A stretch of 64,000 nt of DNA from JACJYC01 sp964558465 (GCA_964558465.1 CAZLEF010000020.1:1-64000), one strand, 5' to 3'. Counted from the stretch's first letter, positions 24,740 through 34,013 are shown. The notes: generated by a model from the letters alone, not told the origin. Numbers and translations are program-made.

Positions 24740-27700
24740 TCAAATCAAATGAATAAACTCCTTCAAATTAAACACCGCATGGCAGTAATCCGCCCAAATC
24801 TGCGGGTCATTTTGCATGGCCTCCACCGAGCTGTTGTGTTCTTTTGCCAGGTTTTCCAGCAGGCTTTTTGCCGCCTGCTGCTCTTCGGGGGATGCCGGCC
24901 TTGAAAACGCCCGGATAAAGATATCGTCCACCCGTTCTGAAATGGGTTTATCGCCTTTTTGCAGCAGGTTTTCGGCCCAATACCAGGCTTGCTCATGCAC
25001 AAATGGGTCGTTCATCAGGGTCAGCGACTGGCCGGGTACATTCGTGGTATTCCGGCGGCCGAAGGTGGAAAAAGGGATCGGCGTGTCGAATACCAGCATC
25101 ATCGGCGGTATAAAATTCCGGCGGACGGCCAGGTAAATGCTCCGGCGGCCGAACCCATCCAATGGGCCGGATTCGGCGGGCCTTCCGCGCCCGGTCATAA
25201 AATCCGTCAGGTGGATGGGGACAGGCTCCCCGTACATCGTCAGGTCGATGCAACCGGTCGTCGCCATGATGCCGTCGCGGATCGCCTCCGCTTCCAGCCG
25301 GCGGATGGGAAAATGATGCAACCAGGTATTTTGCGGATCGGCAGACCGGTTGTCCGCCAGCGATTCGGTCGACCGTTGGAAGGTCCGGCTCAGCAACATG
25401 TGCCGGATCATGCCTTTGACCGACCAACCGTCTTCCACAAACCGGAGGGCCAGGTAATCAAGCAGTTCCGGATGGCTGGGCAGTGTGCCTTGCAAACCAA
25501 AGTTGTCGACGGTTTCCACGATGCCCCTGCCGAAGAGGTGGAGCCAGAGCCGGTTCACCATCACCCTGGCCGTCAGCGGGTTGGCGGGGTCGGCAACGGA
25601 TTCCGCCCAGGCCAACCTGCCGCTGCCGTGTTGGGGCGTGGGGACAGCGCTCAAAAAGCCATGCGGAACGGTTGCCTCCGTGCGCTGGTCGATGCTCCCG
25701 CGGATGAATACCGGGCTGAAAACGGTCTCCCCTTCCGTCGGGCCGAGAAAATGATCGGGGTCGTAAAGCTTGGCTGCAATGCTGTCGTATGCGGATAAAA
25801 GCGCCGGAAAAGCGGTCGGAAAACTAACGGGTCTTGCCTTTTTAACCAGGCTGTTGAGTATTTCCACTTGCCCGGGCCGGGTCCGGTCTTGCATCCAGTC
25901 GGCAACCGCCTGGCGTTGGTCGGCAACGGAAAAAACGGGCTCTGGATTTCGCATCGGAAGAGCCATATCCGGCCGTTTCCCGTCAAAAGCGACCGCGTAT
26001 TCCACTTCAACATAATCTTCCGGCCGGATTTTATACGTATGCCCCTCATATTTTCCGGGCATGAATTCCAGGTAGGCTTTATGCCCTTGCACCAGTGCGA
26101 GATCCAGGATATAGGTTTTCCATTCCGGGGTATTGGCCACTTGTTCGAGGCTTCCGTACAGCGGGAAACGGATGACCTGGAAATTATCGACGATGATGCG
26201 GATCGTCCCGTTGAGGCCCCTGGCCCGGACGGCAATGGAATCGTGTTCGATGGTGAAATTGGGAGAACGCAGGGCGCCCATCACGCCGGCGCCGAGGTAC
26301 CGGCTGGAGGCAAAACCACCGTTAAAACCCAGGAATTGGCGGGTTTTGGGGTCAAAAACGGGCGCTCCCATCAACGGTTTTTCGCCGAAGGCCAGGCCGT
26401 CGGAATACCAGCCTTTCCATTCTCCGCCCCGGAAATCGCCGATCACTTTGTGGTTTCCGGTAGCGGGGGTCTCCGGCAGGGACTGGATGAACCGTTTTTG
26501 CCGGCTGATGAATTCGGGCCCGGGCTTTTGGGTTGCGGCGAGCAGTTGCCGGCCCAGTTGAGACCGGATCTCGCCGGTTATTTCTTTTAATTTTTTGACC
26601 TGCACCAGTTGTTTGGGGTTCATTTTGGCCGGTACCGGTCCGATCCGGGCGCTTTCAAACATGCCGTACATGGCATAATAATCGGTGGTGGGGATGGGGT
26701 CGAACTTGTGGTCGTGACACCGGGCGCAGCCGACGGTCAGGGCCTGGAAGGTTTTGGAGGTTACGTCGATCATATTGTCGAAGCGGTCGGCTTCCTCCTG
26801 TTTGACGTTGACCGGGCTGTGTTTGCCTTCTCCCAGGAAAAAATAAGCGGTGCCAAGGCTGGATTCGTTAAAACCTTCTTCCGGGTTGAGGCGCGGCTCG
26901 GGCAGCAAGTCGCCGGCCAGGTGTTCCTTCACAAAAAGATCGTACGGCACATCCTGGTTGAAGGCCCGGATCAGGTAATCCCGGTAATGCCAGGCGCCGC
27001 TGATGGGGAAATCAAATTCGTGCCCCATATATTCCCCGTATCTGACCAGGTCCATCCAATGCCGCGCCCAGCGTTCGCCGTATTGCGGGGATCCGAGGTA
27101 ACGATCCACCATTTTTTCATAGGCTGTGGCCGATTCGTCGGCGAGGAAGGTCTGGAGGTCTTCCGGGGTGGGCGGCAGGCCGGTGAGCAGGTAAGCGACC
27201 CGGCGGATGAGGCTGTTTTTGCCGGCGGCCGGCGAAGGCGTCAACCGGTTGGCTTTCAGTTTTTGGCCGATCAGGTAATCGATGGCTTCCGAAGGCGGGG
27301 CTTCCTGCAAATCGCGCGGCAGATCGGGCGCTTTCGGCGGGATCAACGCCCAATGCGGGGCCCATTTGGCGCCCTGCTGTATCCAGCGTTTCAGCAGCGC
27401 GACTTCACGGGCTGTCAGCGTCTTTTTGGCTTCGGGCGGCGGCATCCTGAACCCCGGGTCGGTGGAAGAGACCCGGTCGAGGAGCAGGCTCTTGTGGGCC
27501 TTGCCGGGAACGATGGCGGCCCCGCCGTTTTTCAGCAGCGCGGTGGCCCCTTCGTACGTGTCCAGGCGCAGGTTGGCTTTCCGGGAGCTTGTATCCGGCC
27601 CGTGGCAGACAAAACAGTTCTGGGCCAGAATGGGGCGGATATCGTAATTGAAGTCTACCTTGTCCGGCAGGTCCTCAACCGCCGGAGAACCCGGTAAAAA

Positions 27701-27775
27701 GCCGATGACAAAGGTCGCCGGCAGGAGTATCGCAAGGGCGATCAGCCATTGTTTCCTGGAAATTTTCCCTCCCAT
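24740..27775 (-). CDS. PSD1/PSCyt1-DUF1549-DUF1553 secreted cytochrome-type protein
   Basis: A 1011-residue exported protein. From ATG 27775 (MGGKISRKQW) a signal helix is followed by a PSCyt1 haem c domain with CFVCH in NYDIRPILAQNCFVCHGPD. DUF1549 covers about residues 150-400, with RVAYLLTGLPPTPEDL and ERWARHWMDLVRYGEY. A beta-rich lectin-like middle follows, and DUF1553 lies at about 700-960 with ARVMVNRLWLHLFGRGIVET and TFQRST. A second CxxCH-like motif, CARCHDHKFDP, lies near residue 380. The frame extends to 27904 but without signal character. It starts the PSD1-DUF1501-Gfo/Idh/MocA set. It probably passes electrons in the periplasm during oxidation of an unknown substrate. Confidence 0.93.
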   Translation of the reverse strand: MGGKISRKQWLIALAILLPATFVIGFLPGSPAVEDLPDKVDFNYDIRPILAQNCFVCHGPDTSSRKANLRLDTYEGATALLKNGGAAIVPGKAHKSLLLDRVSSTDPGFRMPPPEAKKTLTAREVALLKRWIQQGAKWAPHWALIPPKAPDLPRDLQEAPPSEAIDYLIGQKLKANRLTPSPAAGKNSLIRRVAYLLTGLPPTPEDLQTFLADESATAYEKMVDRYLGSPQYGERWARHWMDLVRYGEYMGHEFDFPISGAWHYRDYLIRAFNQDVPYDLFVKEHLAGDLLPEPRLNPEEGFNESSLGTAYFFLGEGKHSPVNVKQEEADRFDNMIDVTSKTFQALTVGCARCHDHKFDPIPTTDYYAMYGMFESARIGPVPAKMNPKQLVQVKKLKEITGEIRSQLGRQLLAATQKPGPEFISRQKRFIQSLPETPATGNHKVIGDFRGGEWKGWYSDGLAFGEKPLMGAPVFDPKTRQFLGFNGGFASSRYLGAGVMGALRSPNFTIEHDSIAVRARGLNGTIRIIVDNFQVIRFPLYGSLEQVANTPEWKTYILDLALVQGHKAYLEFMPGKYEGHTYKIRPEDYVEVEYAVAFDGKRPDMALPMRNPEPVFSVADQRQAVADWMQDRTRPGQVEILNSLVKKARPVSFPTAFPALLSAYDSIAAKLYDPDHFLGPTEGETVFSPVFIRGSIDQRTEATVPHGFLSAVPTPQHGSGRLAWAESVADPANPLTARVMVNRLWLHLFGRGIVETVDNFGLQGTLPSHPELLDYLALRFVEDGWSVKGMIRHMLLSRTFQRSTESLADNRSADPQNTWLHHFPIRRLEAEAIRDGIMATTGCIDLTMYGEPVPIHLTDFMTGRGRPAESGPLDGFGRRSIYLAVRRNFIPPMMLVFDTPIPFSTFGRRNTTNVPGQSLTLMNDPFVHEQAWYWAENLLQKGDKPISERVDDIFIRAFSRPASPEEQQAAKSLLENLAKEHNSSVEAMQNDPQIWADYCHAVFNLKEFIHLI

Positions 27776-28150
27776 AACTTTAAGATAAAGGACGTTATTA
27801 CCAGTGGACGATGAATTGAGGAACTGCCTGCCGCGCAGAAGGCGCGGAGGAAGCGCGTGCCGCGCAGAAGGCGCGGAGGAATCGATATTCGACCTTGCAG
27901 TCATTCAATTCATTCAGCACTGGTACAAGAAATTGCTGCTAAAAGTACAAATCTTTTGGAAAAGCCGGAAGATTTCCAAGGGATTCGTCGAACCAGGGCG
28001 GAAAGGAGCGATTCAAAACGGAGAATGTTTTTGCGACCAACTATAACGCCTCGGAAAGTTCAGGCATCTGGGAGGGCACAAAGGAAAACACGGATTTTAC
28101 AGACTAAATCCGTAAAATCCGTGGTTGAAAAATAATTTTACTGGTAAGCT
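27776..28150. repeat. Gap with 24-bp tandem palindromic unit and hairpin
   Basis: No gene. A 24-bp unit starting TGCCGCGCAGAAGGCGCGG occurs at 27829-27852 and 27858-27881. A 12-bp hairpin is at 28089-28123. Confidence 0.8.
28089..28123 (-). terminator. Hairpin downstream of the DGPF gene
   Basis: CACGGATTTTAC and GTAAAATCCGTG form a perfect 12-bp stem with an 11-base loop. On the minus strand TTTTCC follows, so it can act as terminator of the ECF42-type sigma operon. Confidence 0.55.
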
Positions 28151-28510
28151 TTAACCGACCTCAAACCCCAAAATAGGCACAACGGGCCGCAATTCCACTT
28201 TAAAACCGTAGGGAATGGTAGGCGTTGCGGAAGCGATCTTTTTTGCGTCCTCGTCATCCTCGGCCCGGATCTCGATATAACCCAGAATCAGTTCCTTGGT
28301 TTCGGCAAAGGGGCCGTCAATGACCTTTCCCTTGCGGGACACGAAGGAAACACCCCGGGTATCGAGCCCGTAACAGCTTTTTACCTTCCCCTGTTCCATC
28401 AGACCCTTTACAAATTCTGAAATCAGCGCGATACAATCTACCTTTGCGATTTCTTCCGGGAGGGCCTCGCTTTCGCCGTCGAGCATAAAAAACAGCATAT
28501 AATCTTTCAT
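28151..28510 (-). CDS. YCII/DGPF-domain protein
   Basis: A 119-residue protein of the YCII-related DGPF family, named for the motif seen here in VIDGPFAETKELILGY. The start MKDYMLFFML is standard. DGPF proteins have no proven activity but are strongly associated with ECF42 sigma factors, one of which starts this operon. Last of four minus-strand genes, 19 bases from the DinB gene. The family's ferredoxin-like fold is expected, with no membrane segment or signal. Confidence 0.9.
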   Translation of the reverse strand: MKDYMLFFMLDGESEALPEEIAKVDCIALISEFVKGLMEQGKVKSCYGLDTRGVSFVSRKGKVIDGPFAETKELILGYIEIRAEDDEDAKKIASATPTIPYGFKVELRPVVPILGFEVG

Positions 28511-28529
28511 CTTTCAATTGGGTTTTTAA

Positions 28530-29009
28530 TCAATTGGATTTCAGAACAGGCAATCCCAAAAATTTCCGGGCGTAGCCGATTTGACCCAGATGGTAGGCCT
28601 CGTGATAAATAAAAAAGGCCAGGAAATCTTTGGGTTTACCGCCTTTGCCCGCGATTTCAGACTCCATTTCCTCCGGCGACAAAGACTCAACCCTTTCGAT
28701 CAGCAACCTGGATGCTTTTTCCCAATTTGACCGGATCACATAAAGGTCGGGATAATTTATGTCGTCGGCAATGGCTTTGAAATAAAGATGGAAATAAGGA
28801 TCGTTTTCATGTCCGCCGATCAGGTTCAGCAACATGAAACGGCAGGTGACGATATGGCCCAAAAGCCAGTTGATATGGTTTACCCGAGGGCTTGGCCGTT
28901 GCATCGCATCCCGATCGTTGATGCCGTCAAAGGCATTGTAAAAAATACCGGATTGCAGGTTGAGCATTTCAATGTAGGCTGTAGCTTTAGTTATTGTTGG
29001 TGTTTGCAT
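28530..29009 (-). CDS. DinB-family protein
   Basis: A 159-residue four-helix-bundle protein of the DinB/YfiT superfamily. The metal-binding histidines are recognisable in VNHINWLLGHIVT near residue 45 and in YHEAYHLGQIGYARKFLGLP near the C terminus. Members are metal-dependent thiol transferases or are of unknown role. It sits between the small membrane-protein gene and the DGPF gene, 18-19 bases from each, so it is co-transcribed with the ECF42-type sigma factor. It is complete for the family. Confidence 0.9.
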   Translation of the reverse strand: MQTPTITKATAYIEMLNLQSGIFYNAFDGINDRDAMQRPSPRVNHINWLLGHIVTCRFMLLNLIGGHENDPYFHLYFKAIADDINYPDLYVIRSNWEKASRLLIERVESLSPEEMESEIAGKGGKPKDFLAFFIYHEAYHLGQIGYARKFLGLPVLKSN

Positions 29010-29027
29010 GATATTGTTTTTTAAGTT

Positions 29028-29498
29028 TTATGAATTTAAAGCCGGAGAAACGGATTCGGCGGGTTGGTTTTTTGGCAAACCCAGGTATAAAAAAAGCACA
29101 CTGACCGGCCACAAAACCGGGCCAATAATCCCCTCTTCCAATTTTACGATTCCAGGGATGAGCATAAAAGCGATCAATCCCGCATCGGCCAACCCGATCA
29201 TAGCAGCGTTCAGGAAGAACCCTGCCCTGCTGTTTTTCCAATTCAGGGTGAAGGCGATGATCATCACCGCCAACCCCATCCACAGCAGGTTGAAGGAATG
29301 GAAAGCCACAACGGCCCGGATAACCGGACTGACAGCAACGGGGAATTCCGATTCGGACAAGGCGGAACCCAGGCTTTTCAGCGCGTTTTCCGGGTGGTTC
29401 GACAAAGCATCCGCCAGCAACAGGCCGCCGCCGGCTACATGGATCAGCCCCCATAATCCACAGATCAGGGCGCCGGTTTTGTGATAGGAAATTTTCAT
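29028..29498 (-). CDS. Small integral membrane protein in the ECF42-type operon
   Basis: A 156-residue protein with about four membrane helices, starting MKISYHKTGALICGLWGLIH. I do not recognise a named family; the layout resembles uncharacterised small membrane proteins of Bacteroidota. The frame runs nine codons further up, but ATG 29498 gives a natural membrane start. It follows the sigma-factor gene by 97 bases and precedes the DinB gene by 18. As it lies between a sigma factor and its usual DGPF partner, it may be part of the stress output, or possibly a membrane signal input. No Zn-binding anti-sigma motif is visible. Confidence 0.75.
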   Translation of the reverse strand: MKISYHKTGALICGLWGLIHVAGGGLLLADALSNHPENALKSLGSALSESEFPVAVSPVIRAVVAFHSFNLLWMGLAVMIIAFTLNWKNSRAGFFLNAAMIGLADAGLIAFMLIPGIVKLEEGIIGPVLWPVSVLFLYLGLPKNQPAESVSPALNS

Positions 29499-29595
29499 GA
29501 TGTTTGTTGTTTTCCAGGATGACAATCACCCGGAAAAAACAGAGACATTTTTGTGGGAAATATTTTTCAGCAAGAGAAAACAACCAGGACCGGCA

Positions 29596-30867
29596 TCAAC
29601 CGCCCTGTGACCGGCAGACCGCGATTTTTTTGCCGATCAATTTCAATTCCCCCTTGTTTGAGGTAAAAGACGCAGCCGTCTGGAAACTTTGCCGGGCCTG
29701 GTTCCACCTGGACAACTCCATCAAAATTTCACCTTTTACCGCATGAAAAAGATAATAGTTTTCCAGGGATTCCGAGGTGGAAATCAGATCCAGTTCCTGG
29801 AGTGCCTTTTGTTGTCCGTGGACTTTGGATAGGGCGACCACCCGGTTCAGTTGTACCACAGGGCTGTGGTCGATCCGGATCAACAGATCGTAAAGCTTGA
29901 GAATTTCCTTCCAATCGGTTTGTTCGTAATCGGGCGCCGTGCAATGGCAGGCGCTGATGGCCGCCTGGATATAATACGTGTTGATCACACCCTCGTCTGC
30001 CGCCCTTTGCAGATATTGGATGCCGGATTGGATCAAAGGCCTGTTCCACAACGACCTGTCCTGTTCGGGCAATAAAACCGGATCGCCGTCCCCGGAGACC
30101 CTGGCCCTGAACCGGGCGGCGTTAAAACACATCAAGGCCAGCAAGGAAAGGGTAGCCGAATTTTTACCCGAAGGGTGTTCGCTTAATATTCTGCAAAGGC
30201 GGATTGCTTCGGCGCAAATCTCCATCCGGACAGGTTGATCGCCCTCTGTGGCGCTGTATCCTTCATTGAATAACAGGTAAATGGTTTCCAGTATGCCGTC
30301 CAACCGGGGTAAAAGTTGCGGACCGGCCGGCGTTTCAAAGGCAATATTCATTTCCCGAAGGGTTTGCCTGGCCCTGACCAGCCGTTTCGTGATGGTTGCC
30401 TCGGTAGTCAGGTAGGCCCTTGCGATTTCAGCGATGCTGAACCCGCAAAGCGTTTTCAGGATCAAGGTCGTTTGGGCTTCCTTGCCAATCGAGGGGTTGC
30501 AACAAACGAACATCATTTTCAGGAGATCATCCCTGATTTCTTCATCCCTGAAAACCATTTCAACGACAGCGGGCGTATCCTTCCCGTATTGCAGGAGGCG
30601 ATTGGCAAATTCCGATTGGTATTTGCCCCTTTTCAGGATATTGATCGCCTTGTTTTTAGCGGTCTGCATCAACCAGCCTGCCGGATTTTCGGGAATTCCT
30701 TTTTCCGGCCAATTTTTCAGGGCTGCTTCCACTGCGTCCTGCACCACATCTTCGGCAAGTTCGAGGTTGGCCGGACCGAAGATTTTGGTCAGTACGGCGA
30801 CCAGGCTGCCGGAGTTTTTCCGGTAGAAGCGCTCGATGGCCCTTTGAGTTTCTTTAAGTTCGTTCAT
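29596..30867 (-). CDS. ECF42-type RNA polymerase sigma factor
   Basis: A 423-residue ECF sigma factor with the long C-terminal extension (about 230 residues) that marks the ECF42/DUF6596 class. Sigma region 2 spans about 20-85, with DVVQDAVEAALKNWP and NPAGWLMQTAKNKAINILKR. Sigma region 4 is near 115-170, with TLILKTLCGFSIAEIARAYLT. The extension is helical and TPR-like, typified by LLFNEGYSATEG and LIRIDHSPVVQLNRVVALS. ATG 30867 is chosen; the codon before it is TTG. ECF42 factors need the extension rather than a separate anti-sigma factor, and none is found here. The three genes downstream, including the DGPF gene, are the probable regulon core. Confidence 0.93.
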   Translation of the reverse strand: MNELKETQRAIERFYRKNSGSLVAVLTKIFGPANLELAEDVVQDAVEAALKNWPEKGIPENPAGWLMQTAKNKAINILKRGKYQSEFANRLLQYGKDTPAVVEMVFRDEEIRDDLLKMMFVCCNPSIGKEAQTTLILKTLCGFSIAEIARAYLTTEATITKRLVRARQTLREMNIAFETPAGPQLLPRLDGILETIYLLFNEGYSATEGDQPVRMEICAEAIRLCRILSEHPSGKNSATLSLLALMCFNAARFRARVSGDGDPVLLPEQDRSLWNRPLIQSGIQYLQRAADEGVINTYYIQAAISACHCTAPDYEQTDWKEILKLYDLLIRIDHSPVVQLNRVVALSKVHGQQKALQELDLISTSESLENYYLFHAVKGEILMELSRWNQARQSFQTAASFTSNKGELKLIGKKIAVCRSQGG

Positions 30868-30939
30868 CAACCTGGCAGTGCAAGTGAGCCCTAAAAATAC
30901 GAAAGACGATTGACAGGCAGATAGTTGGTCGGGCTATTC

Positions 30940-31398
30940 TCAATTGGCGGGGCAGTTTATGGTTGCAGCGGATTTTTCCGGTAGGGCGAGTTTGCGTTTC
31001 ATGTCCTGGGTGGTGCGCCCGCCGAAGAGCGCTTTGTCGCCTTCAGATCGGATGATCTCCTGTTTCCGGGTTTGTACGGCGAAATACGTCTGGGCAAAGG
31101 CAATCTCGGGCTTTTTGGTGGGGTCTCCGTTTTGGGCGATGAGGTAACAAGCGTAACGGGTGAGGGCAAAATCTTCGATGCGGCGGCGCGTACCGCTTCC
31201 GATTTCGACCATTTTCCCGACGTCGGCAAAATGGCGCCTGATCTTTTCATCGGCGGCTTGGCAGGCGATTTTGGCCTTTTCAACAGCGTTCAGGAAATTG
31301 TCCCATTTGGCATAGCCAAGAATGGCTTGAAGTTCGCGGGCGCTCCAGCATTCCGTGTTTTCGATGAGATAGCAGGCGTTTTCAATTTTCTGAAGCGT
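30940..31398 (-). pseudogene. dinD: dinD-like remnant
   Basis: An open stretch of about 152 codons matching the DNA-damage-inducible DinD family: CWSARELQAILGYAKWDNF, then FALTRYACYLIAQNGDP and FAQTYFAVQTRKQE. E. coli DinD is about 274 residues. Here the start is gone (in-frame TGA at 31399-31401, no initiation codon before the homology). A neighbouring frame at 31385-31420 suggests a lost N-terminal piece by frameshift. The C terminus stops soon after GGRTTQDMKRKLALPEKS. It lies beside tRNA-Ser, a typical place for debris of mobile elements. Not expected to be functional. Confidence 0.8.
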
Positions 31399-31476
31399 TC
31401 AAGGATGAAACTTTTTTCCCACCTGGAAGGTTAAAGAATTCGCAAAAGGGTTTTACCTTTGCGGCCTTGTCTGAAA

Positions 31477-31564
31477 GGAGGGATGGCAGAGCGGTTGATT
31501 GCACCTGTCTTGAAAACAGGCGTAGGTGATGAGCCTACCGGGGGTTCGAATCCCTCTCCCTCCG
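31477..31564 (+). tRNA. tRNA-Ser(TGA)
   Basis: Acceptor arms GGAGGGA and TCCCTCC pair. The anticodon stem CCTGT/ACAGG encloses loop CTTGAAA with anticodon TGA. A long variable arm (CGTAGGTGATGAGCCTACC) and the T-loop GGTTCGAATCC are those of a class II serine tRNA. CCA is not encoded (GCA follows). It marks the left border of the A+T-rich island. Confidence 0.97.
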
Positions 31565-31626
31565 CAGAATTACACCTTGGGTAAATCGTCTTTCCTGCTC
31601 ATTGCAGCGATCTTTCTGTCCTTCCA

Positions 31627-31881
31627 TTAGTGCCTGATAATAATCCATCCTATCGTACTTCCAACGCCCATATTCCCTAAATCTTTTACGCCTTGTGAGT
31701 TATCAAAAATGAAGGTAGTAATAATTACTCCCAAAAAAGGACCAAGTCCACCAAGGATATGTAACCAATCTGAATGTTCCCAACCAATCTGAAAATTATG
31801 GCTCAATACATTAGGCAGCCAGATTGACCAGGAAATTCCAAAGCTGATTAGAATGAAAACTATTATTTTTCGGTTGTTCAT
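31627..31881 (-). pseudogene. Truncated CPBP-type membrane protease
   Basis: Eighty-four residues with two to three membrane helices. The start MNNRKIIVFILISFGISWS, the LPNVLSHNF segment and LHILGGLGPFLGVIITTFIFD match the N terminus of CPBP intramembrane metalloproteases. The catalytic EExxR and HxxxN motifs, which lie further on, are absent. The last residues after GVKDL do not fit the family, so the gene was cut short. It is the last minus-strand gene of the island, next to tRNA-Ser. Confidence 0.65.
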
Positions 31882-31897
31882 TCTTTACCTGTTAAAT

Positions 31898-32014
31898 TCA
31901 TAAATCATCCAGCCAAAAGTTGAAATAAACATCAGCCGAAAAGAATGGCAAAACAAACATTATAACAATCAGAGGAATATATGAGGCTATAAATATTTTT
32001 ACTTCTAATTTCAT
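31898..32014 (-). CDS. Possible 38-residue membrane peptide
   Basis: A short reading frame starting MKLEVKIFIASYIPLIVIM, with one clear membrane helix and a stop (TGA at 31898-31900) 16 bases before the truncated CPBP gene. It is on the strand of its neighbours and has a credible ATG. It is too short to identify and could be a chance frame in A+T-rich DNA. Confidence 0.35.
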   Translation of the reverse strand: MKLEVKIFIASYIPLIVIMFVLPFFSADVYFNFWLDDL

Positions 32015-32051
32015 TCGTGTTTGTTTTTATGGCACATAACCGGTGTTATGC

Positions 32052-32693
32052 TCAGTTTTGGATTTTTATGTTAATATCATTCAATTTACGAGGAGTCTCT
32101 TCTCCAGGTATTATGGCCATAATTTTTTCAAATAGAATCTCGTCATTGATTTGAACAATCTGAAGTTTTCTTGAATTCTCAGGTTCAAATCTTCCGCCAG
32201 TATTCTTCAATACCAATATCACTTCACCGTTTCTGATAATTTTTATTTCATAGGACTTAACCTCGTGATTACCTGACATATCAAATCCTGAAATTCTTGC
32301 GACAACACCAGACTGTGCTAAAAACTCACCTAATGAAATCGTTCCGGAGGTTTTGCGGGCGAATTCAGCCGGCTGATCGGGCCATCGTCTAACGATAATT
32401 CTCCGTTTTTCAATGAGTACGGTGTCATTATTTGTGGTATGGTAGATGAAGAAGTGACTTTCGCCAACTTTCTGTGGGATGTAACTATATCTGCAATCAG
32501 TATCTCTGAGTGTAATACTTCCATTGTCTGTACTAATGTAAAGGTATTGGCATGCAACTCCTTCGACCACAATAGTTAATGAATTATCAAGACCAGGCCA
32601 AGCTGTCGGATAATTTAATTCAATTGCTACGTTTTGACCTTGCAGTCTGATGAAAAAGCAGAAAACCAGTATGGCAATTACAAGGTTTTTCAT
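32052..32693 (-). CDS. Secreted GldM C-terminal-like protein
   Basis: A 213-residue exported protein: MKNLVIAILVFCFFIRLQG is a signal peptide. The rest resembles the Ig-like C-terminal part of the gliding/secretion protein GldM, with PTAWPGLDNSLTIVVEG and later IIVRRWPDQPAEFARKTSGTI. The long coiled or TolQ/R-like parts of true GldM are missing, so it is a stand-alone domain, not the motor. In-frame starts at 32699 and 32711 exist; the ATG at 32711 lies inside the GTTATGC core of the neighbouring recombination-type site. Its stop TGA is directly followed by GCATAAC. This is the layout of an integron cassette. Confidence 0.7.
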   Translation of the reverse strand: MKNLVIAILVFCFFIRLQGQNVAIELNYPTAWPGLDNSLTIVVEGVACQYLYISTDNGSITLRDTDCRYSYIPQKVGESHFFIYHTTNNDTVLIEKRRIIVRRWPDQPAEFARKTSGTISLGEFLAQSGVVARISGFDMSGNHEVKSYEIKIIRNGEVILVLKNTGGRFEPENSRKLQIVQINDEILFEKIMAIIPGEETPRKLNDINIKIQN

Positions 32694-32820
32694 TGGCATT
32701 CCATTGAGCATAACGGTTTGCAGCTTGCCGATGTGGCGGAATTTTAGCTGTAATTCCTAAGGTTGATCAACTGTCCCACAATAAAAAGCAATGTCACTAT
32801 TAACATTACTTTGTCTTGAA

Positions 32821-32938
32821 AGTCAACCGTGTAGTTGGGTGTCATTTGCCATAGCTGTTCGGTTGGCTTGCTGCCGTGCCGCCGTGCATTGGCTTTGCGG
32901 GCTGGCTGTTCGGCGGCATGGACAGTAAACCGTTGTCC
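32821..32938 (-). other. attC-like site (3' of the beta-lactamase-family gene)
   Basis: On the plus strand AGTCAAC...GTTGTCC brackets a stem of CTGCCGTGCCGCCG with CGGCGGCATGGACAG. Its loop TGCATTGGCTTTGCGGGCT is close to loops of the sites at 37.5, 39.0 and 44.7 kb. The outer end could instead be GCATAAC at 32708. Confidence 0.45.
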
Positions 32939-32945
32939 GGTGAAT

Positions 32946-34013
32946 TTATTGTTTTATGCGAGTAAGTATTTCTTTACCCGAATCAAAATATTCCGAAATA
33001 ATATTTTCATACACTATGTCACCATTTTCTCCATTTGTAAAAACAATTATCCCTCTTTTTTCCTGTGGCAAAAGAATGATTATTGTGTTTTGCCCTCGGT
33101 TTCTTCCAGTATGTGTCAAGGCATATCCTCCTTTGGATAAATTTCTTGTCACATTCCACCCTAACCCAAACTCTTTACCATTTTTTAAAACGGCCTGTGT
33201 CTTAATCATCTCTAATTGAACATCCCCAGACAGGTAATTTCCTTCTAAGATTGCAACTCCAAATCTCCCGTAATCTTTGAGTGTGGAAAGCACCAAATTC
33301 GAAGCATTTGCATCATACCATTTTTCTTTTTCGTATTGAGAACCGTCAGCACGATACCGCTCTGCATAGCGAGTAGTATCCATATTTTTATCCCAGTAAA
33401 AGTGAATGTCTTTCATGTCAAGAGGGCGAAATAAAATAGAATCTACTAATTTTTCTATAGGAATTTGGAATTTACGCTCCAATGCTTTACGAAGGTATTC
33501 AAAGCCTTCACCTGAGTATTTCCATTGAGAGCCGGGCTCAAATGCGAAGGACAATTTTCCATTAGGCTCATTCCCTCTCCAATTAGGCAAGCCTGATTGA
33601 TGGCAAAGCACATTCCGTGTGGTTAGTTTTTTATTAAAGGCATCGTTTGCAACGTCAGGATCAGTCCAATAATTACAGAGGGGTTCATCGAGTTGCCATT
33701 GTCCGCTGCTGACCAACTTTAAAGTAGTCGTAGATATTAATGGTTTGGTCAAGGAAGCCAAGTTAAAAAGCGTATTTAAAGGTGCAGGCGAATGATATTC
33801 GATATTGCCAAAAATTTTGACTTGCCGGATTTTGAAATTTTCAATGATACACACCCCGACGGTAGGCACGTTTTCATTTTTCATCCAAGTCAAAATTGGT
33901 TCGCTTTTTAAGATTTGTGTGTGCTTTGGCGAGCACGAATATACCATAAACGCTAATAAGCATATCTGCCAATTTGCAACAGCACACACAAGTTTTATTG
34001 ATTTTCCTTTCAT
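32946..34013 (-). CDS. Serine hydrolase of the beta-lactamase/class C family, lipoprotein
   Basis: A 355-residue serine hydrolase of the AmpC/penicillin-binding superfamily. The N terminus has a signal ending in VYSC, a lipobox, so the mature protein should be a periplasmic lipoprotein. The SxxK active-site motif is SLTK in FNLASLTKPLISTTTLKLV near residue 90. A Tyr motif lies near YSGEGFEYLRKALE, and the third-box equivalent is HTG in ALTHTGRNRG near residue 310. Resemblance is to esterases/D-aminopeptidases of this family more than to true beta-lactamases; the substrate is unknown. It sits in the cassette array on the common strand, with an attC-like site at its 3' end. Confidence 0.85.
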   Translation of the reverse strand: MKGKSIKLVCAVANWQICLLAFMVYSCSPKHTQILKSEPILTWMKNENVPTVGVCIIENFKIRQVKIFGNIEYHSPAPLNTLFNLASLTKPLISTTTLKLVSSGQWQLDEPLCNYWTDPDVANDAFNKKLTTRNVLCHQSGLPNWRGNEPNGKLSFAFEPGSQWKYSGEGFEYLRKALERKFQIPIEKLVDSILFRPLDMKDIHFYWDKNMDTTRYAERYRADGSQYEKEKWYDANASNLVLSTLKDYGRFGVAILEGNYLSGDVQLEMIKTQAVLKNGKEFGLGWNVTRNLSKGGYALTHTGRNRGQNTIIILLPQEKRGIIVFTNGENGDIVYENIISEYFDSGKEILTRIKQ

